A stretch of DNA of 64,000 bases from Incurvaria masculella (taxonomy: Eukaryota; Arthropoda; Insecta; Lepidoptera; Incurvariidae): positions 11,451,595 through 11,515,594 of the forward strand of contig OX335644.1 of assembly GCA_946894095.1 (NCBI GenBank), read 5' to 3'. The first letter of the stretch is position 1; each line of letters opens with the position of its first letter. The position numbers and the translations under genes were made by a program. This document shows positions 32,101-44,100 of the stretch, piece by piece. A model generated the notes under the pieces. It saw only the letters and a list, made by a program, of their open reading frames with translations. It was not told the origin of the DNA and searched no databases.

Positions 32101-35100
32101 TTTTAAAATAGACACTGACCGTTGACATAAGGCTTGTCGTCGAGGTAGAGCAGCCACTTGCCCTGTGGCTTGTCGTTGGCGACCTGGTGTGGCCACCACA
32201 CTTCCACCTGCACCGAGGTCACCCGCCAAGGCCCATCGTTAAATACCTGCAAAATATCAGTCATTTCATATAAACATATGGTATCCGAGGTCCATAGTGA
32301 TCTTGCCATTCTCGTTTTAAAATTATATGCAGAAATTTAGATACAGATTAGTTACTAATTAAAAACCCACACATACCTGATATGTGTGCATGACTCTAGA
32401 GCCGACTTCATCCAAATATTGCATCGCTGATTCTCCTTTGACTTCTCCACCACATGAAACTTGCTCCGGAGTCGGAATGCTGAAACAGATCATCACACAG
32501 TATGACATCTATGATAGTGTAACTACACCGGAGTCGGAATGCTGAAACAGACCATCACACAGCATGACATCTGTGATAGTGTAACATCAATATAGCTTAC
32601 AGTATTTTTTATGAAATTATAAAAAAAATAATTGAGAGGTGTCGTGGAACACCCGTCGCTAAATACCTCAAGAGACTCTTCAAAGTTGGACGGAATAACA
32701 TTTCACAAGTCTTCAAGTTAAACACGAGATTAAGCTTAAAGTACTAGATGCCTATGAAATGGACGCACACTGTTGGAGAGCGTTTCGTTTTCAATTCGGT
32801 CCCAACGCTGGAAGGTTGACATTAATGCCAATCTTCTTTTTCACGAAGAAAAAGACAAACGAATAAAACACAGGTAACGGTTTTATCATTTCGGCCCTTG
32901 AGAAACCTTTGGAGCCACAGGTCTATGACAATAAAAGTGTCGCTCGGACATTTTTTCGCGTCTAGCTCCCATCCGCAAAACAAGCGATAAGTAACATAGT
33001 TCCAATAATAATGTTCCTTCCTTGCTCATGAAAAGTGAATTAGGTTAAATAAATATTTCCCTACATCTTCTGGCAAATCGATTGATAAAAAGTCTTCATC
33101 AAACTATTGAATTGTTTGATCAATACCTACCCAGTTTATGAAATAAAGTAATAAAACAAAAAAAAAATATTAATGGACCACGTGCCTGTTCTAGTAGGTG
33201 TTCATTATTGCTCTAGCGCACAGCGAAACAAAATACGCCACCTACCCTTTCATGTACAGCTCAGCATTCTTGACGACGAGCGCCTCCACCTTGAGGGGCC
33301 TCCAGCCGGGCGTGCGCTCCTGCGACGTGGAGTTGATCCACACCAGGAAGTCCACCGACAGCTCGTGGTCCTCCAACGCCTTGGGGTCGAAGCGCAGCGT
33401 GACCGGCGACGGCGCCGGCAGCTGCTTCTTGAAGGGGTTGCCCAGCGAGCACACAACCACCGACGCGTTGTGGATGTTGCAGATCACGTGCTTGTCCTGC
33501 GTCGGGATACATTTTTGGATCCACTGGACATGGATGGCTAATACCGAACTGGCCTAACACACTACATGGGAAAATCTGTCTTGTGTGTGATGTGACACAA
33601 TGAGCTATATTTCCTATTCATTATATACGTCGCTGTATACTGTACCAGGGGTACAGGTCGGCTGCTTATTAATGCTTGCCCAACCATATTTATTGTTATT
33701 CAACCTGATATGTATGGCTAATACCACACAACTACCGTTATGATATTAGCCCAATACACCACATTCCGGAAATAATAAGGTGCCATGCGAGCACCTTTCC
33801 ATTATGAGCACAGCTACACTGAACTGGAAGGAGAACGTTTTTTTACTGCCGCTTCAAACATAACTAGTTTCAACCAATACGGTGGCTTAACCCTACCACC
33901 TAATAGGGGAAGGGGATCTACAGATTTACATGGGTTTTAAACCATGGTAAAGCTCACATTCGTAATTAATTAATTCGAATTCGAATTCTTAAAAACTCAG
34001 CAAGAGAAAAAAAGTGGTGCACGACCGGGCGAGGATTTGAACCCATAACCTGTCACATGAAAGGCAAGTCCTATAGCCCCTACACCACGAACTGCGGAAA
34101 CTCGGTCTTATCTTGGAAGTGATATTGGCCTCTATATCCAGTACTATACAAAAGGTACAGTACATTCGGCTAAACTTAAACTTACGGTGACATTAGCAGC
34201 GATATAGTGTAGGCCCTCGTGATGATATATGTAGAGGTGGGTCTCGTAGGCCGATTCTCCTTCGTTGTCTGCCATCACCACCAGTCGGATCTCGTCTTCA
34301 CGGCCCAGAGTCAGTGTGTATGCTTTCTTGTCTGCAGCTGTAATATATGAAATAAACGAACATTTATAGTTATACGCTTTTTCTTTTTTAATAGTATATA
34401 TTTGGATTGACTTAAATGGATCAATTAGGTTTAACAACAAATAACTAGCATTATTTAAAAGTACTAGCCAACCCCCAAGATGGACTTTTTCTTGCCACAT
34501 ACCTCGTCAAAAGCGCCACCTACCGGCTCCAAATATATCTAAAAAAAATCTTCAAGTGACCCTATAAGTACAAAAAAAACATCAAAATCTGATTCTGAAT
34601 TTGATAATTTTTTTTTAAAATTCATTATGGATGCTACGAGTATTATACACATGAATTGATATTGCAGTGTAGCGCAGTTGCGACTCGAGAAACGATTAGT
34701 GCTAACGTGGCTTAACTTACCATTTGGCAAGTCGAGGTGGTCTTAACTTACCCATTGGCAAGTCGAGGTCGGCTTGGAGGCGCAGGTCGCTGATGCAGAT
34801 CGAGTCGGAGCCGCAGTCGTTGAGGAAGGTGGCGGCGAAGGCATTCGTGGCGGTGGCGTTAAGCACCGGGTACTCGTCCATGTTAGGCAGCGGCCCGAGA
34901 GCGCTGTAGCGTGGCTGTGACAGCACCAGCGAGTAGTTTAGCTGGAACTGGAAACGTTCGTGGAGTTTACTTCTTTATCTCTCAACTTTTATTACTTTGC
35001 TTTTAGTGTGGGTAACCCACAATCACAATCGATCTCATTACAAATATGGTTGTGAAGTAGAAAATGTTCAGAAAAAGTTGGCTTATATAATATGCACTTT

Positions 35101-38100
35101 GTATTGACTTGAACAATGTCCCACCATTTCTTCCTACCACTTAACTGTTACACCCTTGTGAAACTAATTTCCCGAGGACACGCGATTTACCAAACTACCT
35201 TCATTCGCGCCGAGCGAATGAAAAACTGTGGGTCCTCAGAGACCCGTGGCAAATGTCGATGCCGGCGGACGCTCTGCTGGCTTCGCACATCCTCAACAGC
35301 TCCAAGATCCATGACAACGATCGCATCCTGCCGTGGATCCAACTCGCGTAGCGTCTAAGCACCACAAAAAGTGAAAGACCTTAAGTGCCGTGCACGGAAC
35401 CCTGGTGGAGACGGAATCCAAGGATTCAGGAGGACTGCAGACCACACTACGCCACTGGTGAGTCCTCTTCTATCCTGCCTCTAGTCCGTTCGAGTCAGGG
35501 TTAAATTGGTCAGATTATGTTCTATACAGACCACTACTCGAAGTAGGTATGTGGGTAGCGACCCATTTACGGCTGTCGCCCCAGACCATACACACTTTAC
35601 CATCACAGCTTGCATGGGCCAATCATACCGAATCAACCAGGTGACGTTTCGTCTTTGATGAATCTTCTCCTGACACCACTGTAATTCTATCCTTCCGTAC
35701 TGGGTCGTGGGATCACTGCCTGGTGAGGTTAACTAAGTCCGAGAAACGTGTGTCTTGAAACGGGTCGGCAGATTGAGGAATGAGAAAAAAAAGGCGTCCT
35801 TTCCTTGGAGACAACTCTTTCAGCATTCTGGGTACGGCTGTACCAGTGACATTTTCAAGGTGGTCTAGGGAGCTTCGCTTCTTCCGCCAAACTTTATTTC
35901 TTGTATTTTTACCTTACGATCAAAATTTCTCATATATTCCAGGGTCTCTCAGAATTATCTTCGGAGATATCGCTCCCTCCTCATTTTACCAACACTCAAT
36001 GCGAAACAGACAGAAATTGCACCCATTCACTGTCCATACTCCTAATATCCTAACCGATTCTGTAGATTATTTATTTTTAGAGTCGGTTGTCTGGGAATGC
36101 ACTGAATGCCGGATTATTCCCCGAAACTTTATGCAAACTGTAGCCCTTGAAACATTATGTGAAAAAAGCACCTGGCTGGCCGCCTTGATTTTCCTAGCCC
36201 CCATAAAAGTTCGAAAGCTCATGGGCGTGGTCTGGCGCCTCTAAATTTGAAGTTTGGCGCACGTCATAATAAGTCGCATCTTACATAAAAAAGGTAAATT
36301 TGTTTTCAGGTAGAAACAATGGGAAACCCAAGGACGTTTAAAGAGTTACCATTTCCTCTTTAAACGTTCTTGGTGAAAAGTGAATCAGTCTATGAAACTA
36401 AAAATTAACGCTTACCCTGATAGGACTCTGTATGTCCCTAGTATTTTCCTTCAGATAGACAATATGCTCCCGACACTCCAACTCCTCTTTCGTCACTTGA
36501 ATTGTCGTATTGATGATATTCGATTTGTGAGAGCTCGGACTCGCACCGAAAAACACTCTAGAAAACTTCCTTCCCCCAGGAAAGGTCTCTGCCTCGATCA
36601 CGTAGTTGAGAGTGTGAGTGTTGTTCTTGGATCCCTTCACGAGGGACTCAATCTTGCAGCAAGCCTCGAAGTGAAAGCAGGTGTAGTTGGCACCCGGGTC
36701 TTTCTCGCAGCCGTGCCTGCTCGGGTCGATATTCCTGATGCTTGCGGGCTGTATCAGGGTCTTGATATCGATAATTGGCTTCGCCCGGAGTAGGGCTACG
36801 GCATTCTGTAAATTGACGATTTGATATGAAACAGGATCTACCAGTAACTATGTTCCGTTCGGTCTGTATTGACCAATATTATAGCGATAAAATAGCCTTT
36901 TTACAAAGTATAGGATATTGTAGTCTAAGTATAGGCTTAAAATTTTGTGCGGTTCCGGCACTTAATAAACAACTGGGCCGACTTAAGTTCTTCCAGTGCA
37001 TGTTCTAAGCGCCGACTAAGATATTCGTCGTTCCTACCACGGAATATTAAGGAGGCAGGAAGTGAAAAGTTTGTAAATTTGTTCCAGGACCGCTGTTAAC
37101 GTTTTACTTAAGATCTTTTTGCTTCGCGGATGTATAACCGTCGCAATTGGCTATCCCTTCTTAAATAATAACCAAACAACAAATCCACATTTGTTCAGTT
37201 AACATGAACCTTAACTTAATGGATCTATGTTGGAATTCCAATACTGTTTGCAATCAAATGTTACGTGACTTTCGAACACGGCCGAGCGCCTCACACGCAC
37301 GCAGTCACTAACAGAGTAGCGAGACATGACCCGGCGAGCAAAGCGACGCCGCGACGCCAAATTTTTTCGTAGTGTTTTTGTTGTAAGTTTTATCGCTATA
37401 CATGTAAATGAAACTAACCGGTGATATGAAACTCCGCCATTATGAAGGTTGTGCACCCGGCTTTCGCGTTTACACGTTATTATGGCACAGTACGGCATTA
37501 CTCCTTTTCAATTTTAGATTGTATCATGGATAAGTTAATGCACAGGAACGCCGCAGAGGAGTGAATCATGCGCGTATGAAGTGCGCGGGTCCCCGCTAAA
37601 GACCGGCGCGCGAGTTCCGCCCACTTCACAATTCTTACCTCCTAATTGTTCTGTGGTTCCTACTTCGGATTTCATGTAAAACTGTTCCTTACTTACTAGA
37701 TAATTCCATCCGGGTTAAAAAGATGGTTATACTAGCCAATTCGAATGGTTTGATTGCGTTAAGTTCCTGATCTCTATGGAATGAGAACATGAAAAAAAAC
37801 ATGTATAATTCCAGGTAACGTTCTACCAAAACAGAAAGAAAAATGTTTTAGTAATTGATATTTTATGCATGGAAAATTGTTTTTAAGTCAGGTCTCAAAT
37901 GTAATCTTTTCAAGTTTGCGGCTTATATTGATATTAACTAATATTTATTTTAATACAATTTCAAAGTTTAATTTCTCCCATTCAGCGAAGAACATGTTTA
38001 ATTTTTCCCAATTTATTTAACGAAACAATAAAAAAACCGGTTTCGCGCGTTATGCGGGTTGGTAACATTTAGAAAGAATTATTTCGAACTACTCTAACTA

Positions 38101-41100
38101 AGCGACGTAGGGCTCTGGCTATCTCGTTTTAATCGCAAAAATTGGTCCAAAATGTTTAGGTATGAGGATGCTCTTAATATGGCATTGAATGAACGATAGT
38201 CGAAACCGTAATGGAAATCGGCCTTGTTTTTCATCCCGTTCAATGTAGCCGTCACGTGACATATGAGGAAGATCCTAGAATGGCACCTATTTCCCATGTG
38301 TTGTGTTCGAGTAATATCATAAAATGTATACTAGTATATTTTTAAAACATTTCTAAATTGTACATAATGGTTGTTTTTGTTGCTATTTAAAGTATTAGAA
38401 TTTGAATTTAATTTGAATCAGTTGATGTGGTATTCGCAATAAAGAAACACGCTATGAAATGGAAAATTAAACAAACCCCAACTCAGTCCTGCCCATACAG
38501 GATTATTTTTTTTCTGGTGTTTGAGTCACTTAATGCACCCTTTAGACTAGATCACTCTAGATCAATCACACTCAATGCTACTGTATAAAATACGACTACA
38601 TAAATATCGCCAATGTATTTGGTAAAATAATTTAAACTACAGATTATGAAAATATGCTGCCTGAGACTCGTGATCAGTGGTTTGTGAAATTGACCACGCT
38701 AAAGTCGTGGAAAAAATAGAATGTATTCTACTTACACTATCATAGGCACCAATCAGCAGATCCGGGTATCCGTTGGAATCCAGATCGATCCCGCCAGACA
38801 GCGAGTAGCCGAAAGTCTTCAGAGCGACCGGCATCGCCTCGGCCGTGATGATCTGCTTGGGGTCCTTGAGGAGGCCTTCCGTCCGGTGGCCGAGGTATAT
38901 GAAGACGACGCCGGCGCCGTCGTAGGGGCTGCCGACGGCGACGTCGTCGCAGCCGTCGCGGTTGAGGTCGCCGGCGTTGACGATGGCGATGCCGAACTGC
39001 GACTCGGGCCGTCCGGTCAGCCGCAGGTCGTGCTGCGGCCGCAGCGAGTGCTGCCGGTTCAGGTACAGGTACACCGCGCCGCCGGAGTCGCGGGTGAAGA
39101 AGAACGGCGCTCCGACCAGTAGGTCGGGCAGGCTGGAAGTAAGGAGACACGACATTGTAACCATTATCTTGACGGAGAGCACGAGTAATTTTAAAATTAT
39201 TGAATACCCTAGGCATGTCGACGAAGCTTTAGTTTTCATTCAGGAATAAAAGCCAACTAAACACCATGTAGCGGCGATGGCAACAATGTTTCTGTATTGA
39301 GCTCTAATCGCGTACCTATATGCCATCTTGCTTCTTTAAGTTTATCAACGATTGATGATCGATACATCAGCATATTTTGTTTAGTTTAAATAATTTTCTG
39401 ATTTTCTTACGGACATATCCTTGTGAACATGCAGTCCAACTCCAGGACGAGAGTGTGCGCTCAGCACAGCTCGTTCGTGGAAAATGATTTATATTGGATT
39501 ATAAAATAATCCCTTTACACGTTCGTAGTTGTAACATTTTAATTTCTATAAATGCGGCAAAAAAATGAGCCACCAAAATAATTCTTCACGATGTTCTGTC
39601 TGGTGTGAGCAGCAAGAGCTGCAACAGTAACTTTTGCATTATGCAAACCCCTTACCAATAAACCTAGATCATCGTCTGAATTGTTTTAAAATGTTTTGTC
39701 CCTTTCTCTCCAATTCGAAACTGCATGTCAATGCAAAGGACAAAACATTCCGATGATGATCTGGGTTTATTAGTAACAGGCCTTTAGTTTAAGGTAAAGA
39801 AGCACGGACCCGTCCCCGTTGACGTCGGCGGTGGCGAGCTCGTAGCCGTAGCTAGAGCCGAGCTGCTCGCCGTCGAGCACGAGCGTCACGTTGAGGATGT
39901 TCCGCGGGCCGGCCGTCTCGGGCGCGCGCTTCGTGAACAGCACCACTTGGCCGACATCGAGCGCGCGCGGCGCGCCCGCGGCGTACGACATCTGCGCCGA
40001 GAAGAACGGCGCGCCCACCACGGACATGCCTGCGACGCCAGACACAATCAGTCAGTCAGTCAGCGTGTTTGTGTCCACTGCTGGATATACGCCTCTCCAA
40101 TTTTTCTCCAGTTCTCCCGGCTCTCAGCGGTACGGAACCACTGCTTTCCGCCGACGCACTTGATATATGATGTCGTCGTCGGACGCCAGACACGCTTCGT
40201 TGAAATCAGAACCATGCTGTAAAGCTCGAATTGGTTCAGGATCAAACGAGGGTACATGAAACGTAGCAGATTATTTGAAGATTACGACTGGTACACAACG
40301 GGTATGTGCTCCAAAAGTAGAAACTTCTACATCGGTTTTCTCAGAAATCTAGATTCACGGGTGTTCCAAGTAAAGTTCGAAATCAATAGGAGGTTTCATC
40401 AGTTAAAGCAGACATAGTCTAGGGTCTCGTTCCAAAACCTCATAGCAAACATGAACGTAACTGCGAACTGAACGTGCAGTGAGATTAATAGACTGTCCAA
40501 CAATTTATTAAAATTTTGACAGCTCGGGTAATAATCGATTTGTAATGTCCTAATGCTTAACCGTTTCGATGTCGTATAACAACCGATTTTTATTAAAGAG
40601 GATAGTTTAAAGCAGTGATATTTTGTTTTTGCTCTTATATTGTCTAATCTAAAGTAAATAATTATGGAACTTAATAGGCGTGCTCGTGTCATAAGGAAAA
40701 AAAATGATCAGACCGACTATAGAATTAAAATATAATTGGAAGCTGCTCCGTAACCTGGAGGAAATACCTACAAAACCCCAAAATTACATAATGGTACATG
40801 AACAAAACCTTAATGCAGTAACACAATCGTAATATTATTATGGAGACTTGGGGTTACCATAATAAGTTAAGGGTGAATAGTAGGTGAACAGGAAGGGGAG
40901 TTTTTAAATCTGACGTTTAGTTTCATTTCGTACCATGCTAACTGTCAACTGACGTGTAATTCGGCAAAGTGACCAGAAATTTACCAGTTGGCATGGTACG
41001 AAATGCAACGAAACGTCAGACTTAATCATTATTTTGACTGTTCACCTGCTATTCACCTGGCGACTTATGTACTATGGTGACTTATGTACTATGGTAAAGA

Positions 41101-44100
41101 AATCTTGCAGGACTAAGGGATGATTTTGCAATAGTCTGATAAACAGCCAGATAACAATCTGACGGATTTATTACGCTTCTGCTTATCCATCCGATATAGA
41201 AAGTCAATATGTTTATTAGTAAAATTATCGTCTGATAATTATGATAGAAGATATAATCCTCCGGCAATGACTATACGTTTTTAGGAAAACGTGAATTAGT
41301 CTTAATTAGCCCGATAAATACTCGCTGGGGATTGAAAAAACGGCCCTTAAAGTATTGTGCGAGATGTAGGTACCTAAGTTGCTGTACTTGGGCACGGGAC
41401 TGGCTTCGTCGAGTGGCGCGTAGTAAACCTGCTTGTCTCGCGCGAGGTAGCTCTCCCTGTTGTCCATGGTGAAGATGGTGCCCCGCCAGGTGTAGGGGCC
41501 CGGGCTCCCCACCAGCAGCGTGCCGTCGGCCAGCAGGGAGCTGCTCGTGCCCGCCTGGCAGTAGCCGAACTCTTCGTGCTCCCTGGTCGTGCATGCACGG
41601 TTACGAGAAACTCTCTGATGTTGTCCAGTAGATAAGGAGGTTTGTTCGTAGCAATTTCTGATGTAACTTCTTGAAAGTATGAAGTTACAAAATATAACTG
41701 TAGTGGCGATTACATTTAAATCGTTTAAAAAAAGCTGCAATTAATATGATAATTCGAAGGATTTACTTTAGAGGAATAGCGCAAGAAGAACCATGTCGCT
41801 ATGCCTCATAATTAATTCACAAATGCCATATTTGTTTATACATTGTTTTATTGACTCGCCGATTCAGTTATAGTAGTAACAAGAAAGCTGAACTCAATCA
41901 TTAGCAGGATGGCCGTCTACGCAAGAGACCAACGAGCATTTTCACTCGGCGAAGGGCCGCTAATGCTATATTTAATAAATTTTCTTACGGAAACCTTCAA
42001 TTATATTCAGAAACAGGAAACGTATTCCACGACTATTGTCATTAATTACGTCCATTCTGAATGTGGGTCACAATAAAGTTTACAAATGAGGTCAGATGAT
42101 GAGGACATTGAGGTGTGGTGCCTACAATAGCGTGTGAATTAGCAGGCAGGTTAGTAGGCGTATTCATTACATACATATATTTTCATTTATTATCCATTAA
42201 AAGGTAAAAAGCCAGTCCGAGAAATACTTTACTGTGGTACTGATTATGATGAAACCAAACAACGGATATGAGTGGATAAGAAAAGCAGTTTCTCACCTTT
42301 TGACAGGGCGTCCCTTGCACGGTTCCCATATATTGTCGTAACTCAACTCATTGTTGAGCGTATAGCACAGTCCTTGCCCGTACTGGGACTCGCCCATTTT
42401 TCGAATATATCTGGAAAAAATAAAGGGATCTTAGGGCCATCGTTGCTTAAGAACTTGGCACATTTAATTATTTATGATCTATAAAAAAAGAGATTGGTTT
42501 ACATATGCGGTTATTAGATTTTATGGTCTGTGACCTTTCGGAACTGAACACGGTTTATATCTGAGGAACCTTCTAAAGAGCGCTGCGTACCCGCGCCTTG
42601 GCAAGGCATTACCGTCCTGTCATGGTGCGCGTGGAGGGACCCTTTAAGAAGCTCAAGATAAGACCAACCTGTGCACGCACACGATGACCATGCCCGCGCC
42701 CTGGCTGCGCACGGACACGCCCAGCCACTGCCCCTCCTTGATCTCTTCCTTTCACGGTCTGCGTAGAGGGGCCCTCTAAGAGGCTCAAGATAAGACCGAC
42801 CTGTGCACACACACGATGACCATGCCCGCGCCCTGGCTGCGCACGGACACGCCCAGCCACTGCCCCTCCTTGATCTCTTCCTTTCACGGTCTGCGTAGAG
42901 GGGCCCTCTAAGAGGCTCAAGATGAGACCGACCTGTGCGCGCACACGACGACCATGCTCTCGCTCTGGCTGCGCACGGACACGCCCAGCCACCTCCCTTC
43001 CTTGATCTCGTCCTTTCACGGTCCGCGTAGAGGGGCCCTCTAAGAGGCTCAAGATAAGACCGACCTGTGCACACACACGATGACCATGCCCGCGCCCTGG
43101 CTGCGCACGGACACGCCCAGCCACTGCCCCTCCTTGATCTCTTCCTTTCACGGTCTGCGTAGAGGGGCCCTCTAAGAGGCTCAAGATGAGACCGACCTGT
43201 GCGCGCACACGACGACCATGCTCTCGCTCTGGCTGCGCACGGACACGCCCAGCCACCTCCCTTCCTTGATCTCGTCCTTTCACGGTCCGCGTAGAGGGGC
43301 CCTCTAAGAGGCTCAAGATAAGACCGACCTGTGCACACACACGATGACCATGCCCGCGCCCTGGCTGCGCACGGACACGCCCAGCCACTGCCCCTCCTTG
43401 ATCTCTTCCTTTCACGGTCTGCGTAGAGGGGCCCTCTAAGAGGCTCAAGATGAGACCGACCTGTGCGCGCACACGACGACCATGCTCTCGCTCTGGCTGC
43501 GCACGGACACGCCCAGCCACCTCCCTTCCTTGATCTCGTCCTTTCACGGTCCGCGTAGAGGGGCCCTCTAAGAGGCTCAAGATAAGACCGACCTGTGCAC
43601 ACACACGATGACCATGCCCGCGCCCTGGCTGCGCACGGACACGCCCAGCCACTGCCCCTCCTTGATCTCTTCCTTTCACGGTCTGCGTAGAGGGGCCCTC
43701 TAAGAGGCTCAAGATGAGACCGACCTGTGCGCGCACACGACGACCATGCTCTCGCTCTGGCTGCGCACGGACACGCCCAGCCACCTCCCTTCCTTGATCT
43801 CGTCCTTTCACGGTCCGCGTAGAGGGGCCCTCTAAGAGGCTCAAGATAAGACCGACCTGTGCACACACACGATGACCATGCCCGCGCCCTGGCTGCGCAC
43901 GGACACGCCCAGCCACTGCCCCTCCTTGATCTCTTCCTTTCACGGTCTGCGTAGAGGGGCCCTCTAAGAGGCTCAAGATGAGACCGACCTGTGCGCGCAC
44001 ACGACGACCATGCTCTCGCTCTGGCTGCGCACGGACACGCCCAGCCACCTCCCTTCCTTGATCTCGTCCTTTCACGGTCCGCGTAGAGGGGCCCTCTAAG

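Noticed and set aside
33173..33560. Several ORFs in other frames around integrin exon 10
   Set aside because: Shadows of the true exon frame, which alone gives integrin motifs and consistent splice phases.
38721..39249. Plus-strand ORFs over integrin exon 6
   Set aside because: Shadows of the FG-GAP exon on the other strand.
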